Source of the DNA: Flavobacterium psychrophilum
GTDB lineage: Bacteria > Bacteroidota > Bacteroidia > Flavobacteriales > Flavobacteriaceae
Length of the DNA: 26,069 nt
Assembly (NCBI GenBank): GCA_945869365.1
Contig: CAMBOW010000018.1
Coordinates: 1 to 26,069, forward strand
Direction of reading: 5' to 3'
The position numbers and the translations under genes were made by a program. The notes below the pieces were generated by a model. The model was not told the DNA's origin. It was given only the letters and a program-made list of their open reading frames with translations, and ran no database searches. Shown here one piece after another: positions 16,086 through 23,671 of the stretch (the stretch's first letter is position 1; every line of letters begins with the position of its first letter).

Positions 16086-17123
16086 GTGTTAAGACTTTCA
16101 AAAACATATAGGTTTGCAGTAATCACTGCACTATACCTCAGTATAACCAGTGCTTTATTAGGATTAATTTGTTTTAAATTAGTTCCGCTTTCTGCGTATA
16201 CCCTTGCGCTATTTGTTTTTCTCCTTTTTCTTGTTTCTGCTTTTATCATTCAGTTCCGCGTGGAGCGATTTATCTATCAGCGAGTAAAGAAAATATACGA
16301 CGACGTTAGTCTGCTCGATTCTACCTCGTTTAGCAAAGTATCTGTGACTACCGATATGGACACGTTGAGCCGAGAAGTAAAGAAATTTGCTACCAACAAA
16401 AAGCTAGAAATTGAGATGCTCAAGGGGCGAGAAAAATACCGCCGAGAATTTTTAGGCAATGTGTCCCACGAATTAAAAACCCCACTCTTTACCGTGCAAG
16501 GCTATCTTTCCACCCTCATTGACAGCGGAATGAAAGACAAAACAATCCGACAAAATTATTTGGAACGCGCTGAAAAAGGGGTTGAACGGCTCATCAGAAT
16601 CGTGGAAGATTTAGACATGATTACCAAGCTAGAGGTGGGTAATGTAGAACTCAATACTACCAAATTTGACATAATACCGCTGGTGCAAGACGTGTTTGAC
16701 TTACTCGAAATGAAGGCGTCCAAAAAAGACATTATTCTGATGTTTGACATGAAATACAGTAAGTCCTTTTATGTAGATGCTGACAAAGAAAAAATCGAAC
16801 AAGTTTTGATCAATTTGATCGTAAATTCAATAAAATACGGAAAAGACAAAGGCACCACTGAAGTAGGCGTCGAACAACTCACTAAAAATTTATTGTTGGT
16901 CCGCATAAAAGATGATGGAGAAGGAATTGCCCCTCAACACATCCCTCGTTTATTTGAACGTTTTTTCCGAGTTGATACTTCTGGGTCACGCGACGCTGGA
17001 GGTTCTGGATTGGGCTTGTCAATTGTGAAACACATTATCGAAGCGCACGAACAAAAAATCTATGTAGAAAGTGAGCCAGGTATGGGTTCCGAATTTTCAT
17101 TCACGCTCAAAAAGGCACAATAA
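16086..17123 (+). CDS. Sensor histidine kinase, membrane-bound
   Basis: A 345-residue kinase starting at a GTG that abuts the stop of the regulator. Two hydrophobic segments (about residues 9-31 and 37-57) are separated by only a few residues, so there is essentially no periplasmic sensor domain; the signal may be sensed in the membrane or from the cytoplasm. A linker leads to the HisKA domain with phosphoacceptor H128 in NVSHELKTPL. The HATPase domain shows the N box EQVLINLIVNSIKYG, the G1 box DDGEGI, and the G2 box GSGLGLSIVKHI. All catalytic motifs are intact. The final 27 bases overlap the 3' end of the convergent glycosyltransferase gene. Confidence 0.95.
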   Translation: MLRLSKTYRFAVITALYLSITSALLGLICFKLVPLSAYTLALFVFLLFLVSAFIIQFRVERFIYQRVKKIYDDVSLLDSTSFSKVSVTTDMDTLSREVKKFATNKKLEIEMLKGREKYRREFLGNVSHELKTPLFTVQGYLSTLIDSGMKDKTIRQNYLERAEKGVERLIRIVEDLDMITKLEVGNVELNTTKFDIIPLVQDVFDLLEMKASKKDIILMFDMKYSKSFYVDADKEKIEQVLINLIVNSIKYGKDKGTTEVGVEQLTKNLLLVRIKDDGEGIAPQHIPRLFERFFRVDTSGSRDAGGSGLGLSIVKHIIEAHEQKIYVESEPGMGSEFSFTLKKAQ

Positions 17124-18167
17124 ATTTTTCCAGTTAATTGGCTGGTCGTTCCAATTGTGATTTTTATACAAATTAACTTCTAACAAATTTTCTAACTTAA
17201 ACTGACTTTGTTTGGCAAAAGGAAATACCCCTGCCTTCTTTAATTTTCTGGCAAGATATTCCTGCTCAAACTGTCCAGGAGTAGGGATAAAAAACGCTTT
17301 TTTGTCTAATTTTACTAAATCCATTATGGTAGTGTAGCCCGAACGACAAAGCACCAGTGAACTTTCTTGTAAGCCTTGTTCAAGTTGCGTGCTGGTCATG
17401 TAATTAAAATACGTGTGTGATCCCAAGACAAACTTTTTTTGTTCGGCTTCTACCTTTCCTCCCACAAACAGCAATTTACCAGAATACTCTTGCAGTTGTT
17501 CCCGCAGTTGAATTTCTAAAAACCCCCTTTGCGGTTCAGGGCCAGACAAAAGCACCATTATATCATATTTTATAGGCACTTCTTTTTTGGTAAATCGGCT
17601 CAAGGGACCAATGTACTTTGTGTGATGAAATTCGTTTTTTGTATGCCCCATTTTACCAGATAGATTGATTTCATCGGCAAAATCAGGCACCCAAATTTCA
17701 TCAAATTTTTGCATAAATTTTTGATGTAAAGTCGAGGAAAACCAAGTGGTTGATCCGGTTAATACCTGTATTTGATGGGTGATGAAAACCGACGGAATTT
17801 TCTTAGACCGCACACCCAAGCGATTATCCGATAGTATGCCACATAAATTGTATTTTTTTACCCAAGTTTTCACGATTTTCTTTTCGAACATTAGCGCTTC
17901 CAAAATTTTTGGCAACTGCTGGATCATTTTCCATTTAAACGCGGCGCCTTCTTCGGGATATTCTATTTGGTACGCCGGCAATTCTAAACAAAGTAAACTT
18001 GGGAATTCCTTTTTAAGCAATTGCAAGGCTACACCATCTGAGGCAATGATTGGTGTAAAGTTGTTTTCAAGTAAAGCGTTAATTATAGGAATACAACGCG
18101 TGGCATGTCCTAATCCCCAATTTAAGGGAGCAACTAGCACAGCATTAGGGTAAGATTTTGAGGTCAA
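17097..18167 (-). CDS. MurG-like GT-B glycosyltransferase
   Basis: A 356-residue GT-B-fold glycosyltransferase related to MurG and monogalactosyldiacylglycerol-synthase-type enzymes. The N-terminal acceptor half has the WGLGHATR motif (residues 17-24), matching the family's GxGHxxR. The C-terminal donor half has LVLCRSGYTTIMDLVKL followed by PTPGQFEQEYLA, which resembles the MurG UDP-sugar site. The acceptor is unknown. No in-frame ATG lies near the start; the frame opens at a TTG (18167) after an in-frame stop further upstream, so a non-ATG start is required. No clear -7 box was found. Its 3' end overlaps the histidine kinase gene by 27 bases, tail to tail. Confidence 0.8.
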   Translation of the reverse strand: MTSKSYPNAVLVAPLNWGLGHATRCIPIINALLENNFTPIIASDGVALQLLKKEFPSLLCLELPAYQIEYPEEGAAFKWKMIQQLPKILEALMFEKKIVKTWVKKYNLCGILSDNRLGVRSKKIPSVFITHQIQVLTGSTTWFSSTLHQKFMQKFDEIWVPDFADEINLSGKMGHTKNEFHHTKYIGPLSRFTKKEVPIKYDIMVLLSGPEPQRGFLEIQLREQLQEYSGKLLFVGGKVEAEQKKFVLGSHTYFNYMTSTQLEQGLQESSLVLCRSGYTTIMDLVKLDKKAFFIPTPGQFEQEYLARKLKKAGVFPFAKQSQFKLENLLEVNLYKNHNWNDQPINWKNLLCLFERE

Positions 18168-18233
18168 CGGGGGGAGATTTTTATGGGGTAAAAAGCAGCA
18201 AGATAATTACAAAAAACGTCTACTATATTTCCT

Positions 18234-18241
18234 TAGTTTTG
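18234..18241 (+). promoter_or_regulatory. -7 promoter box of the trmB operon
   Basis: TAGTTTTG matches TAnnTTTG exactly, 20 bases before the trmB GTG start. Confidence 0.55.
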
Positions 18242-18261
18242 CCAAAACATTAAATTATATC

Positions 18262-18933
18262 GTGGGAAGTAAAAATAAGTTAAAAAGATTTAAAGAAAAC
18301 GAAAACTTTGTCAATGTGTTTCAACCTACCCGAGAAGAGGTGGTAACTGATGCCTTCCCGTATAAAGGTTGTTGGGCTGATTTTTTTAAGAACAACAATC
18401 CAATTGTCTTAGAATTGGGCTGCGGAAAAGGAGAATACACGGTGGGATTGGCCGAACGTTATCCCGACAAAAATTTTATTGGCATTGACATCAAAGGGGC
18501 GCGATTTTGGCGAGGAGCCAAGACAGCAGTAGAAAGCGGGATGCACAATGTAGCTTTTGTGCGCACCCAAATCGAATTGATTGACCATTTGTTTACTCCT
18601 GGAGAAGTGGCCGAAATTTGGATTACGTTTCCCGATCCGCAAATTAAATACAAGCGCACCAAACACCGCATGACCAACCCGGTTTTTCTGCAATTGTATA
18701 AAAAAATACTGCAGCCAGCGGGAGTTGTTCACTTAAAAACAGACAGCGAATTTATGCACGGCTACACCCTTGGCTTGTTGCATGGTGAGGGGCATACCGT
18801 AGAATATGCCAACCACAACATCTACAAAAACGAAGGAAGTCCAGACGAAGTCACAGCGATTCAAACCTTTTATGAAAAACAATATTTGGAAATCAACAAA
18901 GCAATTACGTATATTCGTTTCAAAATCAAGTAG
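18262..18933 (+). CDS. trmB: tRNA (guanine-N7-)-methyltransferase
   Basis: A 223-residue SAM-dependent enzyme that methylates G46 of tRNA at N7. The SAM motif is ELGCGKGEYT (residues 51-60), followed by GIDIKGARFWRGAKTA. The TrmB signature TFPDPQIKYKRTKHRM lies near residues 124-139. It starts at GTG, giving MGSKNKLKRF, the form expected for flavobacterial homologues, and no nearby ATG would preserve that N-terminus. The stop TAG abuts the next ATG, making it the first gene of a three-gene operon with no spacer bases. Confidence 0.95.
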   Translation: MGSKNKLKRFKENENFVNVFQPTREEVVTDAFPYKGCWADFFKNNNPIVLELGCGKGEYTVGLAERYPDKNFIGIDIKGARFWRGAKTAVESGMHNVAFVRTQIELIDHLFTPGEVAEIWITFPDPQIKYKRTKHRMTNPVFLQLYKKILQPAGVVHLKTDSEFMHGYTLGLLHGEGHTVEYANHNIYKNEGSPDEVTAIQTFYEKQYLEINKAITYIRFKIK

Positions 18934-19569
18934 ATGAGTTTGTTGTTTTCATTTATTGCGGGCTATTTGGCAGCATTTGTGGGTATTTTTCCTCCGGGAT
19001 TAATAAACATGACTGCCGCCAAACTAAGTTTAGAAGACGGAAAATCACGCGCCATGGGATTTGTTTCGGGTGCTTTGGCAGTTATAGCTGTGCAGACTTT
19101 TATCTCGGTGTACAGCGCCAGATACATTGATAGCCACCACGAGGTCAATTTAATTTTACGTGAAATAGGCTTAGTTATTTTTGTTTTAGCGAGTATTTAT
19201 TTTTTCTTTTTAGCCAAGAAACCCGAATTAGTCTCACAAAATAGTTTGGTTAGAAAAACCAGTCGATCTGCTTTTTTATTGGGTTTATTTATCTCGGCCA
19301 TCAATTTATTTCCTATTCCCTATTATGTAATTGTAAGTATTGCTTTAAGTTCTTATGGCCAATTTAGTTTTCAACCAAGCGAAATCTACAGTTTTGTTTT
19401 TGGGGTTTTAACGGGTTCATTAACCGTGTTTTATGCCTATGTAGTGGTGTTTAATCGCTTGCGGTCCAAAACAGATTACATCATACGCAACATGAATGTC
19501 ATTATGGGCAGTATTACCTCGCTAGTTGCATTGTTGGCTTTATATCACGTGATTATTTATTATTGGTAA
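18934..19569 (+). CDS. LysE/RhtB-family exporter
   Basis: A 211-residue integral membrane protein with about six hydrophobic segments, of the LysE/RhtB family of amino-acid and metabolite exporters. The first segment is followed by FPPGLINM (residues 19-26), corresponding to the family's conserved PGP-like loop, and SGALAVIAVQT follows in segment two. The substrate cannot be predicted. It is directly coupled to trmB upstream (TAG then ATG) and to the alkyltransferase-like gene downstream (TAA then ATG), with no intergenic bases on either side. Confidence 0.8.
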   Translation: MSLLFSFIAGYLAAFVGIFPPGLINMTAAKLSLEDGKSRAMGFVSGALAVIAVQTFISVYSARYIDSHHEVNLILREIGLVIFVLASIYFFFLAKKPELVSQNSLVRKTSRSAFLLGLFISAINLFPIPYYVIVSIALSSYGQFSFQPSEIYSFVFGVLTGSLTVFYAYVVVFNRLRSKTDYIIRNMNVIMGSITSLVALLALYHVIIYYW

Positions 19570-19911
19570 ATGACCGATTTACTTCACACCGAACTGTCTT
19601 TTTTTGAGCGCGTTTACCAAGTCGCACGAAAAATTCCAGCAGGAAGAGTTACTTCCTATGGGGCAATTGCCCGCGCAATTGGTGCTGGAAAATCGGCGCG
19701 AATGGTGGGTTATGCCATGAACGCTTCTCACAATCTGCCCAACATTCCTGCTCATCGCGTGGTGAATAGAAATGGCTTGCTCACCGGAAAGCACCATTTT
19801 CAGGGGACTTCTCTCATGCAACAATTACTCGAGAACGAGGGAATTCAGGTGAAGGATAACCAAATTCTAGATTTTGACAAGCACTTTTGGACACCCGAAA
19901 TAGCGCGCTAA
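19570..19911 (+). CDS. Alkyltransferase-like (ATL) protein, MGMT family without the active cysteine
   Basis: A 113-residue protein of the DNA-binding domain of O6-alkylguanine-DNA alkyltransferases. The helix-turn-helix region reads GRVTSYGAIARAIG (residues 25-38), with the finger arginine in KSARMVGYAM. The active-site motif PCHR is PAHR here: P60, A61, H62, R63, with the alanine codon GCT at 19750-19752. It therefore cannot take an alkyl group onto cysteine. ATL proteins with Ala or Trp at this place bind alkylated guanine and hand it to nucleotide excision repair. It is the last gene of the trmB operon. Confidence 0.9.
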   Translation: MTDLLHTELSFFERVYQVARKIPAGRVTSYGAIARAIGAGKSARMVGYAMNASHNLPNIPAHRVVNRNGLLTGKHHFQGTSLMQQLLENEGIQVKDNQILDFDKHFWTPEIAR

Positions 19912-19983
19912 ACCAAATGATTTTTACCGGTTTAGCTCCATAAACTTTTAGTTGACAGGCATACGCATTTCAACTTTTCGGCC

Positions 19984-19991
19984 TATCTTTG
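19984..19991 (+). promoter_or_regulatory. -7 promoter box of the mrp operon
   Basis: TATCTTTG is an exact TAnnTTTG match, 40 bases upstream of the mrp ATG. A TTG at 19952-19954 is a little too far away to serve as a normal -33 element. Confidence 0.6.
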
Positions 19992-20031
19992 TGCACGAAA
20001 ATTTTGAGCACTAATGCGAAGTTTTCTCCCT

Positions 20032-21168
20032 ATGAAATTAGACAGAAAAGAAATTTTAAAAGCCCTAGAATCCATATCGATTGCTGGTGAAGGCCAAAAC
20101 ATGGTCGAAAGTGGTGCGGTACAAAATGTAGTTGTTTTTGGCGATGAAGTGGTAGTAGATTTGGTGATCCATTCGCCAGCTATGCACACGAAAAAACGTG
20201 CCGAAGAAGATATCAAAAAATTAATACACGAACAATTTCCAGCGGCGACTGTCGTAAAAATAAATACTAAGGTCGAAGCGCCTGCAGCGAGTGCTTCCCA
20301 AGCCATAAAAGGAAAAGCCATTCCCGGCATCAGCAACATTATTGCAGTTGCCTCAGGAAAAGGAGGAGTAGGCAAATCTACTGTTACGGCCAATTTGGCG
20401 GTTTCTTTGGCCAAGATGGGATTCTCGGTTGGGATTTTAGATGCCGATATTTATGGCCCATCGATGCCGATCATGTTTGACGTAGAAAACGAAAAACCCA
20501 TTTCGGTAGAAGTGGATGGAAAATCAAAAATGAAACCCGTCGAAAGCTACGAAATCAAGTTGCTTTCCATTGGGTTTTTTACGGCGCCCAGTCAAGCGGT
20601 TATTTGGCGCGGACCTATGGCGGCTAAAGCCCTAACCCAAATGATCTTTGATGCCGATTGGGGCCAGTTAGATTTTATGCTCATCGACTTACCACCCGGA
20701 ACGGGAGATATTCATTTGTCTATCATGCAATCCTTGCCAATTACTGGTGCCGTTGTAGTGAGTACTCCACAGGCGGTGGCTTTGGCCGATGCCAGAAAAG
20801 GGGTTTCAATGTTTTTATCCGACAGCATCAACATACCCATTTTGGGAATAGTCGAAAACATGGCCTATTTTACTCCTGCGGAATTACCCAACTACAAGTA
20901 TTATATATTTGGAAAAGAAGGTGCCCAACAGCTGGCCGAAGATTTGGCAGTGCCCTTTTTGGGAGAAGTTCCTTTGGTACAATCGGTGCGTGAAGCCGGA
21001 GATTATGGTCGACCTGCAGCCATGCAAGAAGATTCTATTATAGCCAAAGTGTTTGAATCCATTACTCGAAATGTGGTGCAAGAAGTGGTAAGCCGCAACG
21101 AAACTTTGCCGCCAACTGAAGCAATAAAAATTACCACGATGGCCGGTTGTGCTGCCGTAAAAAAATAA
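20032..21168 (+). CDS. mrp: Mrp/ApbC-family P-loop ATPase for Fe-S cluster carriage
   Basis: A 378-residue Mrp (ApbC/Nbp35-like) ATPase, implicated in loading iron-sulfur clusters onto apoproteins. An N-terminal DUF59/MIP18-type domain (about 1-85) precedes the MinD-like ATPase domain with the deviant Walker A GKGGVGKST (109-117), DADIYGPSMP and the LIDLPPGTGD motif. The CxxC that follows NMSYF in typical Mrp proteins is absent; residues 281-286 are TPAELP. The only cysteine in the whole protein is in the C-terminal TMAGCAAVKK. I start at the ATG at 20032 (MKLDRKEI) because an upstream ATG at 20014 adds an untypical MRSFLP. It leads a four-gene Fe-S and electron-transfer cluster. Confidence 0.92.
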   Translation: MKLDRKEILKALESISIAGEGQNMVESGAVQNVVVFGDEVVVDLVIHSPAMHTKKRAEEDIKKLIHEQFPAATVVKINTKVEAPAASASQAIKGKAIPGISNIIAVASGKGGVGKSTVTANLAVSLAKMGFSVGILDADIYGPSMPIMFDVENEKPISVEVDGKSKMKPVESYEIKLLSIGFFTAPSQAVIWRGPMAAKALTQMIFDADWGQLDFMLIDLPPGTGDIHLSIMQSLPITGAVVVSTPQAVALADARKGVSMFLSDSINIPILGIVENMAYFTPAELPNYKYYIFGKEGAQQLAEDLAVPFLGEVPLVQSVREAGDYGRPAAMQEDSIIAKVFESITRNVVQEVVSRNETLPPTEAIKITTMAGCAAVKK

Positions 21169-21201
21169 ATAAACAAGCTAATACTAAAACTGACTTAGGT
21201 T

Positions 21202-21441
21202 ATGACCCACGAACAATTGACCGAAAATGTCTTAAAAGCACTCGACGAAATTAGACCGTTCTTAAATTCTGACGGAGGCGATATTTCCTTGGTTTCTATA
21301 GAAGAGGAAAAGCACGTAAAAGTACGTTTAGAAGGCGCATGCATTAGCTGCAGTGTAAACCAAATGACCTTGAAAGCTGGCGTAGAGACCACAATAAAAA
21401 AATATGCCCCACAAATAGAGACCGTAGAGAATATCGCTTAG
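21202..21441 (+). CDS. NifU C-terminal-domain Fe-S scaffold protein
   Basis: A 79-residue single-domain protein matching the C-terminal (Nfu) domain of NifU, which holds a labile [4Fe-4S] cluster and passes it to target proteins. The family hallmarks are DGGDISLVSI (residues 24-33) and the cluster-binding CISC (C47, C50) in GACISCSVNQMTL. Length and motif are complete. It follows mrp by 33 bases. Because this neighbour supplies a CxxC that the Mrp protein lacks, the two may act together in cluster transfer. Confidence 0.93.
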   Translation: MTHEQLTENVLKALDEIRPFLNSDGGDISLVSIEEEKHVKVRLEGACISCSVNQMTLKAGVETTIKKYAPQIETVENIA

Positions 21442-21509
21442 TTTACTGATAATTATCATAGTAGAAACCCAAGCGAGCTTGTTTCTTTGCAGCTTTGAAA
21501 TTGAGAAAG

Positions 21510-22562
21510 ATGATTCAAACAGACTTATTAATTATTGGCGCCGGACCTACCGGACTTTTTACCGTTTTTGAAGCGGGATTACTCAAATTAAAATGCCACT
21601 TGATTGATGCCTTGCCACAGCCTGGCGGACAATTGTCCGAATTATATCCCAAAAAACCCATTTTTGATATTCCGGGGTATCCGACTGTTTTGGCAGGCGA
21701 ATTGGTTGCCAACCTCATGGAACAAATTAAGCAATTTGAGCCGGGCTTCACCTTGACTGAAACCGCTGAAACTATAGATAAATTGGATGATGGTACCTTT
21801 ATAGTTACCACCAACAAAGGAACCAAACACCAAGCCAAAGCAGTAGCGATTGCTGGCGGTTTGGGCACTTTTGAACCTCGCAAACCCTTAATTGAAGGGA
21901 TTGAAAATTACGAAGAACGCGGCGTAGAATATTTTGTAAAAGACCCCGAATTGTTTCGAAACAAAAAAATTGTGATCGCCGGAGGAGGAGATTCTGCCTT
22001 AGATTGGAGTATTTTCTTGGCCGAAGTAGCCTCACAAGTAACCTTGGTGCATCGCCGAAACGAATTTCGAGGCGCCTTGGATTCGGTAGAGAAAGTACAA
22101 GAATTGAAACATTCCGGAAAAATAAATTTAATTACACCTGCCGAGGTAGTTGCCCTACAAGGTCAAGGCCATTTGCAATCCATCACCCTAGAAAACGAAG
22201 GGGTGCAGCAAGTGTTGGAAACTGATTTCTTCATTCCATTATTTGGCTTAACGCCCAAGTTGGGTGCCATTGCCAATTGGGGATTGGAAATTGAGAAAAA
22301 TGCCATCAAAGTTGATAATGCGCTCGATTATCAAACTAATATCCCAGGCATTTATGCCATTGGTGATGTGAATACCTATCCGGGCAAATTAAAACTCATT
22401 TTGTGCGGATTTCACGAAGCTACACTCATGTGCCAAAGTGTCTACCAACGCTTGAATCCCGGCAAAAAATACGTGCTCAAATACACCACTGTTTCGGGTG
22501 TAGATGGGTTTGACGGAACCCGAAAAGAAGCCGAAAAAGCGGTAGTTAAATCGATTGATTAA
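21510..22562 (+). CDS. Thioredoxin-reductase-like ferredoxin--NADP(+) reductase
   Basis: A 350-residue FAD/NAD(P)-dependent oxidoreductase of the type found in Bacillus YumC and Chlorobaculum FNR. These enzymes have the thioredoxin reductase fold but lack its redox CxxC. The FAD motif is GAGPTG (residues 10-15), the pyridine-nucleotide motif is IAGGGDSALDW in the middle, and the FAD-closing AIGDVNTYPGKLKL is near the C-terminus, followed by a family-typical tail. No CxxC is present. The start is the ATG at 21510; the in-frame TTG at 21495 would add five residues ahead of the FAD fold. A TTTCTTTG at 21482-21489 is a one-mismatch -7 box. The ferredoxin gene begins one base after its stop, so that ferredoxin is the obvious partner. 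Confidence 0.9.
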   Translation: MIQTDLLIIGAGPTGLFTVFEAGLLKLKCHLIDALPQPGGQLSELYPKKPIFDIPGYPTVLAGELVANLMEQIKQFEPGFTLTETAETIDKLDDGTFIVTTNKGTKHQAKAVAIAGGLGTFEPRKPLIEGIENYEERGVEYFVKDPELFRNKKIVIAGGGDSALDWSIFLAEVASQVTLVHRRNEFRGALDSVEKVQELKHSGKINLITPAEVVALQGQGHLQSITLENEGVQQVLETDFFIPLFGLTPKLGAIANWGLEIEKNAIKVDNALDYQTNIPGIYAIGDVNTYPGKLKLILCGFHEATLMCQSVYQRLNPGKKYVLKYTTVSGVDGFDGTRKEAEKAVVKSID

Positions 22563-22563
22563 C

Positions 22564-22890
22564 ATGGATATTACGCTTAAAATTACAGACAGAAACGGAC
22601 TGGTTCACGAAGTACAAGCCCCCACCGACATGAACATGAACATCATGGAGTTGGTGCGTGCCTATGAAATCGCTGAAGAAGGTACTATAGGCATTTGTGG
22701 CGGCATGGCCATGTGCGCTTCCTGCCAATGTTATGTGTTAAACGAGGTGGAAATTCCTGAAAAATCAGACGAAGAAGAGGCGATGCTTTCAGAAGCCTTT
22801 CACGTGAAACCAAACAGCCGCTTGGGTTGTCAAATTCAGCTCACGGAAGTCATCGATGGATTGGCTGTCGAATTGGCACCAGAATCCTAA
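22564..22890 (+). CDS. [2Fe-2S] ferredoxin, adrenodoxin-like
   Basis: A 108-residue [2Fe-2S] ferredoxin of the adrenodoxin / Isc-Fdx type. The ligands are C45, C51 and C54 (C-x5-C-x2-C in ICGGMAMCASC) and C89 in RLGCQI; C56 is an extra cysteine. Such ferredoxins donate electrons for Fe-S assembly and to oxygenases. The start ATG at 22564 comes one base after the reductase stop; a TTG at 22555 would overlap that gene. It is the last gene of the mrp-NifU-reductase-ferredoxin cluster and converges on the SGNH hydrolase gene. Confidence 0.93.
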   Translation: MDITLKITDRNGLVHEVQAPTDMNMNIMELVRAYEIAEEGTIGICGGMAMCASCQCYVLNEVEIPEKSDEEEAMLSEAFHVKPNSRLGCQIQLTEVIDGLAVELAPES

Positions 22891-22916
22891 TCCAATTTTC
22901 CACAAACTTTTCTGAT

Positions 22917-23624
22917 TTATTGACCGAGCACCGAAATGGCCTTAGGTAAAATTCGTTCTACAAATTGTGCATAGGCCAATTCTGAAGGATGCAACCCATC
23001 AGTAGCCACAAGTGCAGGATTGATTAATCCTTGTTGGGTAATGTCGGTAATATTCACAAATTCAATTTGATTCTGGCTGCAATAGTTTTGTGCAAACGTA
23101 TTGTACGCATTGATTTGGCTACTAATTGTTGACGAACCTTGGCCATAAGGCGTATAGGCATAATCGGGAATCGAAACTACAATCACATTTGATTTATCGC
23201 CCTTGGCCAATTGGATCGCTCTTTCTACCAAGGCAGGAAATTCTTGTTCATACAGCGAAAAAGGTTTGTTTTGGTATTGGTTGTTTACGCCGATTAATAA
23301 GGTAACCAAATCAAAATTTGTAGAAGGATTGGCCAGATTAATTTCAGAAATTAAATTGGTAGTCGTCCAGCCTGTTTTGGCAATGACTTGCAGCAGAAAA
23401 GGATTAGTTGAAAAAGTGGATTGCAAACGCGTCTTCAATTGTTCGGGAAATCTGCAAGTGGTGCATACACTTTGTCCAATGGTATAACTGTCGCCCAACG
23501 CCAAATAATTGAGTTGTTTATTATTTGGATTATCAAAATAATACGGCAGTGTTTGTTGTGGATTACAACTGCAAATCAAGCTGCCAAAGCTAAATAAAAA
23601 TAAAAGTTTAGGCAGCCATTTCAT
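22917..23624 (-). CDS. SGNH/GDSL-family hydrolase lipoprotein
   Basis: A 235-residue exported esterase/lipase-like protein. A signal peptide ends in a lipobox-like ICSC with C20 as the likely lipidated residue. The SGNH blocks are GDSYTIG (residues 44-50, nucleophile S46), a central GVNNQY supplying the Gly and Asn, and DGLHPSE near the C-terminus with the Asp-His pair. C54 and C57 form a CTTC motif close to the nucleophile, which might make a disulfide. It probably deacylates lipids, sugars or peptidoglycan in the periplasm or at the surface, but the substrate is unknown. No exact -7 box was found upstream, and no hairpin terminator lies in the 27 bases before the convergent ferredoxin gene. 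Confidence 0.87.
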   Translation of the reverse strand: MKWLPKLLFLFSFGSLICSCNPQQTLPYYFDNPNNKQLNYLALGDSYTIGQSVCTTCRFPEQLKTRLQSTFSTNPFLLQVIAKTGWTTTNLISEINLANPSTNFDLVTLLIGVNNQYQNKPFSLYEQEFPALVERAIQLAKGDKSNVIVVSIPDYAYTPYGQGSSTISSQINAYNTFAQNYCSQNQIEFVNITDITQQGLINPALVATDGLHPSELAYAQFVERILPKAISVLGQ

Positions 23625-23671
23625 AGGTTCGTTTTTTTAATTTTGTTTCCCTTGCTTCAATCCGAATGGGT

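Noticed and set aside
19570..19911. Active methylated-DNA-cysteine methyltransferase
   Set aside because: The acceptor cysteine is alanine (PAHR), so suicide alkyl transfer is not possible; ATL protein is the better call.
19907..19936. Inverted repeat GCTAAACC / GGTTTAGC at the end of the ATL gene, as a terminator
   Set aside because: The 14-base loop is long, the stem overlaps the stop codon, and no T-run follows. It may be a weak hairpin, but I would not call a terminator.
21495..21509. TTG start for the ferredoxin reductase
   Set aside because: The ATG at 21510 begins right at the FAD-binding strand, as in the family, and the extra five residues are not needed. The TTG at 22555 for the ferredoxin was rejected in the same way because it overlaps the reductase gene.
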